Shown in pieces: positions 34,302 through 42,477 of a DNA stretch of 64,000 nt (position 1 is its first letter; the number at the start of each line of letters is the position of its first letter). A program made the translations under genes and the position numbers. The notes under the pieces are model-generated. The model made no database searches and was not told the DNA's origin. It saw only the letters and a program-made list of their open reading frames with translations. The stretch lies in assembly GCF_003417535.1 (NCBI RefSeq), contig NZ_QVLS01000017.1, forward strand, positions 1-64,000, written 5' to 3'. Source of the DNA: Hydrogenophaga borbori (GTDB lineage Bacteria > Pseudomonadota > Gammaproteobacteria > Burkholderiales > Burkholderiaceae_C).

Positions 34302-34470
34302 TCAGGGGCAGGAGCACACGCCAAGCATTTTGGCCAGGGAATCGCAAAGGTGGGCCTTGCTCACACCCGGAGGTCCGAAGAACAGCAATGGCGGCAGACG
34401 CACCGGCGGTTTGATCTCTTCTCCGACTGGTACTCCCTTGTCCACGCCGGCCGTCTTGGGCTCACCATTC
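34302..34470 (-). pseudogene. Remnant of an AAA+ ATPase (degenerate Walker A)
   Basis: On the minus strand the frame reads PVRLPPLLFFGPPGVSKAHL then CDSLAKMLG and stops at 34302-34304. This resembles the start of an AAA+ module, LPPLLFxGPPGxGK(S/T)HxAxxLA, but the Walker A lysine context is broken (GPPGVSKA instead of GxxGxGK[ST]). There is no start codon and nothing of the rest of the domain. It lies directly after the arcC junction, so it looks like a scar of an earlier insertion. Confidence 0.45.
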
Positions 34471-34532
34471 CCTGCCCGGCCCTTCCTTTTCGAGGCGCCG
34501 GCTTGGACACCGTTTTCACGCTTTGCGCTCTC

Positions 34533-34820
34533 ATGCCCTGGCGCCTCTCCAACAACGAGCTATTGCGCAAGATGCTCGATCGCCTGCGCGCTGAAGGCTA
34601 CCTAGTGGTCTCCAACGCCTCCACGGAGACCTACCAGATAACGGGCAAGGTCGATCATCTGCATGCCGTCATGCAGTACCTAGTTGAGAACGTTCCCGAA
34701 CTCACCGACACCGCTCTGCCCGATGCGGATGCCGCCGAAGACGACGACCAGGATGGCCAGGTGGATCTGCTTCGCGCCGCCGCGGCAGATGGCGGCCTCA
34801 AGGGAGCCTCGGGTGAGTGA
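34533..34820 (+). pseudogene. 5'-truncated winged-helix protein (MukE/MksE-like C-terminus?)
   Basis: 95 aa from the first ATG, but the frame is open upstream without a credible start, so the gene probably lost its 5' part. The protein reads NNELLRKMLDRLRAEGYLVV then TYQITGKVDHLHAVMQYLVE, which has the shape of a winged helix, and ends in an acidic tail. The ITGK(V/I)..L..V...L pattern reminds me of MksE/JetB condensin subunits; this is a weak resemblance. Its stop overlaps the next gene by 8 bases, showing that it belonged to a coupled operon. Confidence 0.5.
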
Positions 34821-36108
34821 GCCGCTCAACCCGATCCAGCAGCTGCTCAAGGCGCTGTCGGACCACAGCGACCTGGTGAGTGAGGCAATCCGCGGCCCAG
34901 TCTCCACCGGTGGCAAGCGCAACAAGGGAATTGAGACCCTCATCCGCATGCGCGCGCTCATGCCGGTGGACGAGGACACGTACTACCTCAACCCATTGCT
35001 TCGCGAGTTCATCGGCGACTACGTCGTCAGCAGCTACGGAGCGTTCCGTCAGCTCGCGCAACTGGATCCGCCCATCCGGCAGCTGCGCCAAGACTTCGAC
35101 AGCCTGCGCGACTTCCGTCGTGAAGGATCGGTTCGCGATGCGGATCGGGCCATGGACAGGCTGGACCAGGCGGTGGTGCGAATCGGCTTCCTCATGGACC
35201 AGAACCTGCTGATGCTGGGCGCCAAGGTGACGACGAACTTCGGTGACGTCGAGTCCGTCGCGGGCAAGATCCGGGAGAACGGTTTCTACTACAAGGAGAT
35301 CGGCCGCTTCAGTCGTCAGATCGTGACCTTGGACGCGCGGGTTCAGGAGATGGCGAACGAAGCGATCGGCCTGCACCTGCCTGAGGTGCGTCGCCTGCTC
35401 AACGTGCGCGTCCTCTCCCGTCTGGCCGACTGGACCGCACGTATCGGCGACATCCAGCGCGTGGTGTCTAAGAACCTGTTCTCACTGCGCCAGATGGAGC
35501 AGCCCCAGCGAAACCTGGCCAACGTGGCTTTGTGGCTGTCCAAGAACCGGATGAGCGAGGGTTTCGAGCTTGATGTGAAGCCGGAGGTCGCTGCCAAGCT
35601 GGCCACCCCGGAAGGTCTGCTCACCACCTGGAACGTGGACGTCGCAGACAACGACCCCGTAGTCACCGAAGGCGTGCTCTCCGCGGCCAAGCGCCTTCCT
35701 CCCATCACCAGAGCGCCCAAGCCCGAGGTCATCGAGTCGCCCGAGGTCCTCGCCACCTCGCAGGAGACGGTCGAGCCCGTCGTCGAGCCGATCGATGAAC
35801 TCATCGATGCATACGTTGACTTCATACGGGCCAACCCTGCAATCAACGACCCGCAAACCGCGTCCCTCCTGCAATGGCGTGAGCGCCACGGGGAGGCCTA
35901 TGACCTGGAAGACTCGGTGACTGACGAGGAATGGTTGCTCTACGCCTGCGCGCAGATCGCCTCCGCCGGGCTGCAGGTCGAAGTCCTCGCTCGGGCTCGT
36001 GCACCCGGCGAGTTCAACGACTTCTTCACGGATGCCTACGCCCAAATCCCGACCAATCGTCACGCAACCACCCCCCTGACTTCAGGCGTGGCGTCGCTGA
36101 ACTCATGA
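34813..36108 (+). CDS. Helical protein with N-terminal winged helix, unknown (kleisin/MksF-like?)
   Basis: 431 aa from the GTG at 34813, which has AGGGAG 6 bases upstream. Residues about 1-75 look like a winged helix (GIETLIRMRALMPVDEDTYY, LNPLLREFIGDYV). Residues 90-290 are helical with long heptad-like stretches, and 290-370 are acidic and proline-rich linker. A helical C-terminal part follows. No catalytic motif is visible. The plan of winged helix, helical dimer and linker resembles MukF/MksF/JetA kleisins, but no SMC ATPase gene is present. The 3' end overlaps the HNH gene by ATGA. Confidence 0.7.
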   Translation: MSEPLNPIQQLLKALSDHSDLVSEAIRGPVSTGGKRNKGIETLIRMRALMPVDEDTYYLNPLLREFIGDYVVSSYGAFRQLAQLDPPIRQLRQDFDSLRDFRREGSVRDADRAMDRLDQAVVRIGFLMDQNLLMLGAKVTTNFGDVESVAGKIRENGFYYKEIGRFSRQIVTLDARVQEMANEAIGLHLPEVRRLLNVRVLSRLADWTARIGDIQRVVSKNLFSLRQMEQPQRNLANVALWLSKNRMSEGFELDVKPEVAAKLATPEGLLTTWNVDVADNDPVVTEGVLSAAKRLPPITRAPKPEVIESPEVLATSQETVEPVVEPIDELIDAYVDFIRANPAINDPQTASLLQWRERHGEAYDLEDSVTDEEWLLYACAQIASAGLQVEVLARARAPGEFNDFFTDAYAQIPTNRHATTPLTSGVASLNS

Positions 36109-37337
36109 GCTACACCGCCCACGAGATCGCCTTCCTGCAGGACTTGGTGGCCAAGGGCTCGGGGCAGAAGGCGGCCTCCTCTACCTCGAGGTCACTCGGC
36201 CAGCACTACGGCATGGGTCAGCACATTGGAAACCGGTTCATCTTCACCGAGGCAGACGCCGCCCGGGCGCGCCACATGCTGGTCAACGCCAATATCGCGA
36301 TCGAGCCGCCGAGCACTGGACTGCGGCGAGCAGAGGCCGCGCAGAACAATCCGGCCAGGGAAAAGGCCGGCACGCTGCCCCCCCACGAGGACTCCATCGC
36401 CGTAAAGGCCGCCCACGGCCACTGCGACCTCGACGGTCTTCCCGTGGCCACCCAGGGTCATAAGTACTGGTCAAAGTTTGCGGAGTCCACGCAGCGGGAA
36501 ATTGAGGAGAAGGCTAGCTTTTTGCATGAAACCCTGTTCGAGCCCGAGGTAACTCGTCCGGTGAAGACGCTTGACCTACCGCTCGGTGGCCCGCGCGGTG
36601 TTCGGACTGCGCTTGAGGCGCTCATCGAACTGAACCTGATCGCGACGAGGGACCACCTCGGTACGCCAAAATCGATTGACAAGACGAAGGACGACACAAC
36701 GGGAGCCGAGACGCTAAGGACATTAAACAAGACGCTGTCTCTCATGCAGCGGCTAACAGGAAATGACAAGGGCAGCCTCGGATTGCACCCTGCCGTCTAC
36801 TTCTATGGCCCAACCGGCAGACATTCGAGCCCCATGTTTATGGGCACGGTAGGCCTCTTTGCTCAAAAGCTCGCCAACAACGATTCCGGCTACTTTGGAA
36901 AGTTCACAAAGGTGCGCTCAGAACTGGAGCGCGTGCTGGTCGACAACAAAGATCTAATCTCGATCATTCTCCAGCGGGTTCAGAGCTACCGTCGAACTGA
37001 CCGCTTTCAGTCACTGCTAGATTCGCTAGTCAGTGGCCTTCTCGAAGGTGAACCTATCACAGAAGACTACATCGTTACTGCAACAGGCTTCACTGGGAAG
37101 ATCCTAACTGGCACTGCCACGAAGTCAGTCAAAGAGTTCACTGACGATACGAAGAGTGGAGTCTTCATCCGCTCGGCGCTCTCAAGCGCACTCAAGTGCC
37201 CAATCTGTCGAGGCTACCTTGACGTCGCCAAGTCGGTCTCTTATGACCACGGAACTCGCGTGCGAGAAGGCGGCGTCGGAAGCGCAGAGAACTGTGCGCT
37301 CACTCATCCGTACTGCAATCAATCAGTCAAGAACTAG
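36105..37337 (+). CDS. HNH-type endonuclease with unknown N-terminal domain
   Basis: 410 aa. The last 46 residues form a treble-clef HNH site: Cys365, Cys368 (CPICRGYLD), Asp381-His382 (SYDHGTR), Asn396, and His401 with Cys404 in THPYCNQSVKN. The N-terminal 100 residues (TAHEIAFLQDLVAKGSGQKA, REKAGTLPPHEDSIAVKAA) are unlike common HNH partners and recall, weakly, the N-terminal part of JetD-type proteins. The ATG overlaps the previous stop. GC and codon use drop in its 3' half. As the effector-like member of a coupled three-gene set it may belong to a defence system; this is inference. Confidence 0.75.
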   Translation: MSYTAHEIAFLQDLVAKGSGQKAASSTSRSLGQHYGMGQHIGNRFIFTEADAARARHMLVNANIAIEPPSTGLRRAEAAQNNPAREKAGTLPPHEDSIAVKAAHGHCDLDGLPVATQGHKYWSKFAESTQREIEEKASFLHETLFEPEVTRPVKTLDLPLGGPRGVRTALEALIELNLIATRDHLGTPKSIDKTKDDTTGAETLRTLNKTLSLMQRLTGNDKGSLGLHPAVYFYGPTGRHSSPMFMGTVGLFAQKLANNDSGYFGKFTKVRSELERVLVDNKDLISIILQRVQSYRRTDRFQSLLDSLVSGLLEGEPITEDYIVTATGFTGKILTGTATKSVKEFTDDTKSGVFIRSALSSALKCPICRGYLDVAKSVSYDHGTRVREGGVGSAENCALTHPYCNQSVKN

Positions 37338-37498
37338 TCTCCGCCCGGCGCAGTCAGGCCTAACACGTCTCTCGAGCCGACTCGCACTAGCGTGGCACTT
37401 GGTCTGCTTCTCGGTGTGGTCCATCATCCATCAAGCGGGCTAAGCACCACAACCGCCGCGTTTGGCATCCTGCCACCACAAATGAGCACCACATAGAG

Positions 37499-37780
37499 AT
37501 GAACCAGGAAGTCAGCCGCATCATCAACAGCATTGCCAACTGGGACGACCTTAAGCAGTTCGAATCCAACGCTCGTGAGCGCGGCCGACTCGACGACGAG
37601 GTCGCTGAGGCGATCAAGGTGAAGGGCACCGAGCTTGGTCGCGCCCTGATCGCAGAGAAGACAGGGCTTGACGTGTCGGAACTGTCCCCGGCCGAAGGAA
37701 AGATCATCCAGGCCGTCAGCGAGTACGTAGCCGTGATGCGGCGACATCCGATCATCGCGTTCTTCCCTCCCGTCAATTGC
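37499..37780 (+). pseudogene. Truncated small hypothetical protein
   Basis: The frame starts ATG at 37499 and gives a plausible helical acidic protein of about 94 residues (VSRIINSIANWDDLKQFES, AEKTGLDVSELSPAEGKIIQ). It then runs on, without a stop, through sequence that is antisense to the pilus-type gene up to 38278. The second part is low-complexity shadow coding. I infer that the natural 3' end was lost at a junction near 37.78 kb. Family unknown. It follows the HNH gene by 161 bases. Confidence 0.45.
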
Positions 37781-37822
37781 ACAACTACCTCCAGTCACAC
37801 GCCGCCACTCGCGGCATCAACG

Positions 37823-38761
37823 CTACCGCGTTTCGAATCTCGGTTCCGGCGGGAGAACCAGCTGGATCAGTGCTTGCGTGAAGGGGTTGACCAACTCCAC
37901 GCTCGTATCCCCCAAGCGATCCACGACGAACCCCTGACCGGCTGCCTGACCCTTGCGCAGGGTGGCCAAACTCCCATCGCTCCATTGGGCCAACACCGAC
38001 GTCGAACCATCGGGTGCTCTCATGCGGCCAACAAATGTGAGACTGGGCAATGCAGCCGGAGGAGCCGTTGGCGCCATGGCCACTGCCGGCACGGGCGGCG
38101 GCGGTGGTGGCGCAGGCGCGACCACGGGCGCAAATGGGTCACGCGCAGCCTTCATCAGATTGGGACGAGCCACCGCCTCAGCGGGCGGCTCCAGCAACAT
38201 GGCCCATGTCATGCGCGCCTCGATGCGCGCGTCGTAACCTTCGCCGCCTACCAATGGCCGAATTTGCAGCCTCTGTAAGGCCATCCCGGCATCTGCATGT
38301 TGAACCTGGGCCTGCCAGCGTCGAAACACGAGGTACGGCCCCTGCGCCAGCCAGTCGACTTGCAAGGGGGATTGTTCGGCACCAAACCCTACTTCACGCC
38401 TTACCGCAAAGGTTCGCAAATGCAGCCCTTGCGCGGTCGCCATGCGCAACAGCCCGTCTATGCGTTGTTCTGGGGTCCCGATAGAGGTCGTGTTGAGCGG
38501 CTCGGTCTCGGCAACCTCAGGGGCATATTGCGGTTCCGTGCGGGCTTGCAACAATTGGAGCTGCTCCACTAATGCACGCTGGCGCTGCTGCCCGACCACG
38601 CCAAGAACCAATAGCATTGCACCGACCGGCATAAGTGCGATCAACACAGCTCTGCGCGAGGCAAAATTACGCAAATTCGGCAATGCAATCACAGCAACAG
38701 GGACTTGGTGATAGCCGGCCTTTGGATCGACGGGCGTGTTTCGAAACGGTCCAAGCAGCAT
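37823..38761 (-). CDS. Type IV pilus/type II secretion assembly-like protein (PilO-GspM plus PilP-like), orphan
   Basis: 312 aa from the ATG at 38759-38761; a GTG 23 codons later is also possible. After a short cytoplasmic part there is one membrane helix (RAVLIALMPVGAMLLVLGVV), a coiled segment, a PilO/GspM-like ferredoxin fold, a Pro/Ala-rich linker and a C-terminal PilP-like beta domain (SLTFVGRMRAPDGSTSVLAQ, GFVVDRLGDTSVELVNPF). Such proteins connect inner-membrane pilus components to the secretin. No other pilus genes flank it: the secretin expected downstream is missing, so it is an orphan left by rearrangement. Confidence 0.65.
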   Translation of the reverse strand: MLLGPFRNTPVDPKAGYHQVPVAVIALPNLRNFASRRAVLIALMPVGAMLLVLGVVGQQRQRALVEQLQLLQARTEPQYAPEVAETEPLNTTSIGTPEQRIDGLLRMATAQGLHLRTFAVRREVGFGAEQSPLQVDWLAQGPYLVFRRWQAQVQHADAGMALQRLQIRPLVGGEGYDARIEARMTWAMLLEPPAEAVARPNLMKAARDPFAPVVAPAPPPPPPVPAVAMAPTAPPAALPSLTFVGRMRAPDGSTSVLAQWSDGSLATLRKGQAAGQGFVVDRLGDTSVELVNPFTQALIQLVLPPEPRFETR

Positions 38762-38994
38762 GCAACCTTATGCGGCGAATTAAATTTAAGTCTCGCATCA
38801 AATGTCCGATGACTCGGGCTACTTCATTTCCTAAAGCGACGGGAGCGATTAACGGCTGGGGTGGTGCTAGTAAATGGGCACGGCTGACTGGTGCTTGGCC
38901 TTGACTCTGTGTGGAAATGAAAGAGGCAAAGCCGTGGCTATGAAAGCACTGGCCCAAGCGAAATCTTGTGAGAATGTCGGCGAGGCCATTTCGA

Positions 38995-39276
38995 CTATAG
39001 CGTGAATAGGAGAATCAACAGCGCCAGCGAAACCCCATCGCAGTAGTGAATGCTTTCCCGAAGATCGTCAGCAGGCACCGAACACAACCCCAAAGCTGAG
39101 CGTCTTGCAAGTAACCTCATGCCAAAGTAAAGCGCGATGAAGAAGCATAGTGCAATGGCAATAACTCGACCCATCTTTTCCAAACTAGAGAAAAACACTA
39201 GATTAACGAGAACTACCGCGGAAAACAATGAGCAAAAGTACTTGAAAACTCGGATCAACCTATTTTGGAGGTGCAT
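38995..39276 (-). CDS. Small membrane protein, candidate immunity to the Rhs toxin
   Basis: 93 aa from the ATG at 39274-39276, preceded by AAAGGA. Three hydrophobic segments are visible (FSAVVLVNLVFF, VIAIALCFFIALYFGM and VSLALLILLFTL). It overlaps the end of the Rhs C-terminal gene by 17 bases, the usual position for the cognate immunity gene of a polymorphic toxin. Low GC (about 45%) matches the toxin tip. A membrane immunity protein suggests a membrane-acting or periplasmic toxin; inference only. No named family recognised. Confidence 0.6.
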   Translation of the reverse strand: MHLQNRLIRVFKYFCSLFSAVVLVNLVFFSSLEKMGRVIAIALCFFIALYFGMRLLARRSALGLCSVPADDLRESIHYCDGVSLALLILLFTL

Positions 39277-40381
39277 GAGGATTCCTTTGTTCTCCATATG
39301 GAGGAAACCAAGATCTTGCAGCGGTGGCCTTCTCAACCAACCAACCTGAGTATGCCCCAACTCGTCCAGAGTTCGATGCAGCTTCAATAGCCTGGCTAGA
39401 CAGAAAGCCTGCACCTGTGGTCAGTGCGTCGTCGTACCTCTCACTTCGAGCCCCTTCAACAATCGTGATGCCATCCATCAACGTCAATACCCCTCTTCCC
39501 AATGGGTTGGACATGGCAATCAACTTAATTCCCTCTACATTGCGCGCATTCTCTTCGGGAGTTAAGGGGTCGCGATAAAGTCCATGGCGAGAATCATCGA
39601 AAGTTTCTACGCCCGAATAAAATTTGCCCGAGCTCTTAAATGTTGTACCTTTTTTGGTGGAAAGCATTTCATTGAATAGGTATCCATAAGCCGCCGTCAT
39701 CGCGCCATTGGCGAACTTGCCGCCGGCAAGTTCGGCAGCCACGCCGCCGGCTACTGTAGTGGCAATGCCTTGTAGCAGCGGATCGAGCCCCGCAGTGTTG
39801 ACCGTTACCCATTTGCCAAAGAGCCCACTGCTGGCGCCCACACCACAGTCACCCTCGCTGATTACTGCACTCACACAGCCCACTAGGGCATGCCCGGCGT
39901 AGAGACTCCAGCCTCGGAGCTCGAGCCCCCCCACAAAGCCGAACATCGCCCCGGTGAGCCCGCCCGCCACGGCTGCGTGAAGGTTGCCGCGCGTGGCCGT
40001 GAGGCTGCCGCTGAAGCCGCCGATGGCGCCCGCGGCCACTGGGCCAACCTCCAGCGCCAACGCCCATTGCCCGGTGACGAATCCCACGCCCAAGCCCTGC
40101 AGAAGGCGGGTGACATCTGCGTCCCACAAGCCAAGCTGCTCGCCCAGTTCGGGCAACACAAGCGCGGTGAGGATATTGAGGAAAACGGATTCGAAGAAGA
40201 AGTGCCCGCTGGGATCGGTATACGCCAGCGGGTTGTTGAGCACATACGCGTAGCGGTTGTGGCTCTGCAGGTTGCCCGGGCTCTGGATGAACGGGTCCCC
40301 ACTCATGAAGCGCCCGATCAGCGGATCGTACAGCCGCCCGTTCATGTGGATGACGCCCACCTCGTCGAGGTGTTCGTGCAT
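39260..40381 (-). CDS. Orphan Rhs C-terminal fragment with polymorphic toxin tip
   Basis: 373 aa from the first ATG; the frame is open for another 21 codons back to the stop of the NYN gene at 40445. It begins within the Rhs core-associated motif (HEHLDEVGVIHMNGRLYDP, GRFMSGDPFIQSPGNLQSHN and NRYAYVLNNPLAYTDPSG), then a glycine-rich hydrophobic region (about 60-225), then a tip domain of about 145 residues unlike any toxin I can name. The whole N-terminal Rhs cage is missing, so it is a displaced tip cassette, not a working delivery protein unless recombined into a full rhs gene. Confidence 0.8.
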   Translation of the reverse strand: MHEHLDEVGVIHMNGRLYDPLIGRFMSGDPFIQSPGNLQSHNRYAYVLNNPLAYTDPSGHFFFESVFLNILTALVLPELGEQLGLWDADVTRLLQGLGVGFVTGQWALALEVGPVAAGAIGGFSGSLTATRGNLHAAVAGGLTGAMFGFVGGLELRGWSLYAGHALVGCVSAVISEGDCGVGASSGLFGKWVTVNTAGLDPLLQGIATTVAGGVAAELAGGKFANGAMTAAYGYLFNEMLSTKKGTTFKSSGKFYSGVETFDDSRHGLYRDPLTPEENARNVEGIKLIAMSNPLGRGVLTLMDGITIVEGARSERYDDALTTGAGFLSSQAIEAASNSGRVGAYSGWLVEKATAARSWFPPYGEQRNPHAPPK

Positions 40382-40444
40382 GGTGTAGCCACGCTCGCTG
40401 TTTACGCCGTACTCGGTATCCCGTTTATTGCGGGCACGCCTGCC

Positions 40445-41263
40445 CTAGCGCCGCAGCCGCAGGTGGTGGGCGTCTTCGCTCTTTCGCACCTCGACCATCG
40501 CCTCCAGGGCCTTGAGCATTTCGCCGAATCCGGCGTAGCCGAAGTCTTTAGGGTCGAAGGTGGGGTCGAGCCGCTTGATCAGTGGCAGCACGTTGGCTTT
40601 GTTCACCCAGGGTTCACCCGTGGATTCGGACAGCAGGTGAAGGGCACGGCGTAGCAGGTCGGCGGCGGGGTTAGCCGGAGGTGTGGTGGCAGCTTCGGGA
40701 GCATCGCCCTTCTTGCTGTCGACCAGGGTCTCCGGCTCGATGAGGCTGTCGTAGAAGCGGAATTCGTGGCAGCTCTTGGCCCAGTGCTTGTTGGTGTTCT
40801 TGCGGTTGCCGATGCCGATCAGTGTGCGGCCAGCGGCCTTAATCTTCTGCGCAACGGGCATGTAGTCGCTGTCTCCGCCCACGACGATGACTGTCCTGAT
40901 GTGAGCGAAACGGCTGAGATCCTCGGTGGCATCGAGGCAGAGCTTGATGTCGGCGCCATTTTTTGCGGAAGCCCCCGGCGGAAATAGCTGGATCAGCTCG
41001 ACCGAGCCCTGAAGCAAGGCATCGCGGTACCGACCGAAGTACTGCCAGTTGCCGTAAGCGCGGTTGATGGCGACCGGCCCGAACGAGGCGCCGAGTTCAA
41101 CCAAGGCCTGGACATCGATTAAAGGCTCTTGAACCTTGAAGCGGTTGTCTTGCTTCGCATACGCACCTTCGCCGTATTTGGCCTCAATGAGGCCGGCGTG
41201 GAGATTCTCGAAGTCCCAGTACAGGGCAACTGACCCGCTTTCGCCGTTGTCGTTGGTTCGCAC
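40445..41263 (-). CDS. NYN-domain (PIN-like) ribonuclease with C-terminal OST-HTH/LOTUS-like domain
   Basis: 272 aa. The NYN domain (residues 10-165) starts VALYWDFENLHAGL with the first acidic residue, has NGADIKLCLDATEDL and ends VVGGDSDYMPVAQKIKAAGR; these supply the four metal-binding acids of limkain-b1-type nucleases. After a linker, residues 195-270 (NKANVLPLIKRLDPTFDPKD, FGYAGFGEMLKALEAM) match an OST-HTH/LOTUS RNA-binding fold. It likely binds and cleaves structured RNA. The stop abuts the truncated rhs frame, and the upstream 500 bases are non-coding. Confidence 0.87.
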   Translation of the reverse strand: MRTNDNGESGSVALYWDFENLHAGLIEAKYGEGAYAKQDNRFKVQEPLIDVQALVELGASFGPVAINRAYGNWQYFGRYRDALLQGSVELIQLFPPGASAKNGADIKLCLDATEDLSRFAHIRTVIVVGGDSDYMPVAQKIKAAGRTLIGIGNRKNTNKHWAKSCHEFRFYDSLIEPETLVDSKKGDAPEAATTPPANPAADLLRRALHLLSESTGEPWVNKANVLPLIKRLDPTFDPKDFGYAGFGEMLKALEAMVEVRKSEDAHHLRLRR

Positions 41264-41785
41264 AGTTTTCCCCCCCCAGTCGTGATGCAGTCATCGTAAT
41301 GCCCGTGGGTAGAGATAATTAACCAGGGAGGGGGAATACCACCGCGACGTCCGGAGCCATGGCACCAGCACATCAAAAGAAGGAATTCGTCGGGCCGGGA
41401 TGTTCACGCCACTGGTCGCTGAAAAACCGCAACTGAAGTGAAGTGACAGGCCAGCGCGGAGGACGTGGTAGGTCCTGACTTCTGCCCGAGCATCGCGAGG
41501 ACGGTCTTCGACAAAACGGTGGTTCTCCCAGCCTGTAACGCTCTAAGGCGACCACCTAGGCCTGCCTCTTGGGCTAAAGAGCGATGGTCGTTCCCCGAGG
41601 AAAAACCACAGCACGCGGATTCCGCTGGGCCAGCAGTGGGCCAGTTGCGGGCCACAGCAAACCGCGCAGCAGCCCGAAGACCATCACCTCAATGCCCAAG
41701 CTGGCCCACGAACAGCGCGCTGCCAGGGAGAACGCGCCTCAACTACATGTTCGACCCACGCTTGGACGAGCGTAAGTCATTGATT
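41264..41785. other. Non-coding stretch left of the tRNA fragment
   Basis: No credible gene on either strand. Short frames exist, but none with a start, ribosome site and recognisable protein. The minus-strand frame around 41400-41450 (LQLRFFSDQWREHP) may be the scar of a mobile-element gene, but it cannot be assigned. No clear inverted or direct repeats were found. Confidence 0.4.
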
Positions 41786-41831
41786 TGGCGCGGCTGGCGG
41801 GGATCGAACCCACGACCCTCGGCTTCGGAGC
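41786..41831 (-). other. Displaced 3' half of tRNA-Arg(CCG): integration scar (attachment site)
   Basis: Read on the minus strand the segment holds the anticodon loop CTCCGAA, the 3' anticodon-stem strand GCCGA, a 5-base variable loop, a T arm (GTGGG, TTCGATC, CCCGC), the 3' acceptor strand CAGCCGC, discriminator G and encoded CCA. The 5' half is absent: sequence beyond the loop does not pair. This is the usual footprint of a tyrosine integrase that crosses over in the anticodon loop. The broken side faces higher coordinates, so the inserted element lies to the right and the restored tRNA should be at its far end. Confidence 0.8.
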
Positions 41832-41839
41832 CCATGCAA

Positions 41840-41859
41840 TCGCTGCGTAGATACAGCGA
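41840..41859. repeat. Short inverted repeat next to the tRNA junction
   Basis: TCGCTG and CAGCGA flank 8 bases, 9 bases to the element side of the tRNA fragment. The position and spacing suit a recombinase arm or core site, but the arms are short. Confidence 0.3.
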
Positions 41860-42477
41860 TATCGAGATGCATTAATCAGGATTCGTCAGTGCTGATCAAT
41901 CAGATCAATAACTTAGCACATCTCTCTTGTGACGTCAGATGGTGCCTGCCAATGACTACAACACTTCGCTTGTCACAAACTCGCTGCAAAAACCCTGAGA
42001 GCTGACCCAGCGATACATGTACTTGCGGCGACCATAACCCACCGTGAAGCTTCGGGCTCACCACTCCATATTACCCACATCGCCTTAAGGGTTTTTGACG
42101 TCATCGCCAATGCCGTTCGTCGCCTCGCCCAGGTTCTAGTTTCAGAAAGGACAGGAACCTGCACATTCACCCATGGAAATAATAAAAATGGCTAAGGGCC
42201 TGATTCATTCCCGGGCAAAAACTAAACTCACACGCAAGTTGTTGATTGTGAAAGAGATATCGTAATTACAATTTCGGCTGAGTACGACCCATGGAACCTT
42301 TGGCGACAACCCCACTTCTCGCATATCTTGTATGGAGCTGACGCGCAAAGCTCCTCATCAGGACGGCCAGACTGGAATGTGATGGATTTCACGCGGCAGC
42401 TATTGAGTAGTCGCAGTTCGAATCTTCTGATGGGCAGGGATTAGGTAAGCGACAAACAAGAGTCGCGAGATCCCAAC
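41860..42477. other. AT-rich non-coding end of the integrated element
   Basis: About 600 bases, clearly lower in GC than the flanks, with no credible gene. Several small dyads (for example around 41898-41912, TGATCAATCAGATCA) may be recombinase or excisionase sites. It ends at the first recombinase gene, the expected layout of an attachment region followed by the integrase operon. Confidence 0.4.

Noticed and set aside
34302..34470. IS21 IstB helper ATPase
   Set aside because: The residues around the P-loop fit a generic AAA+ start better than IstB, and no IstA or IS21 ends are visible.
37499..38278. A single 259-codon protein
   Set aside because: Only the first 94 or so residues look like protein; the rest is antisense to a well-formed pilus-type gene.
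41786..41831. A complete tRNA gene
   Set aside because: Only the 3' half folds; the sequence on the 5' side of the anticodon loop cannot form the anticodon, D or acceptor stems.
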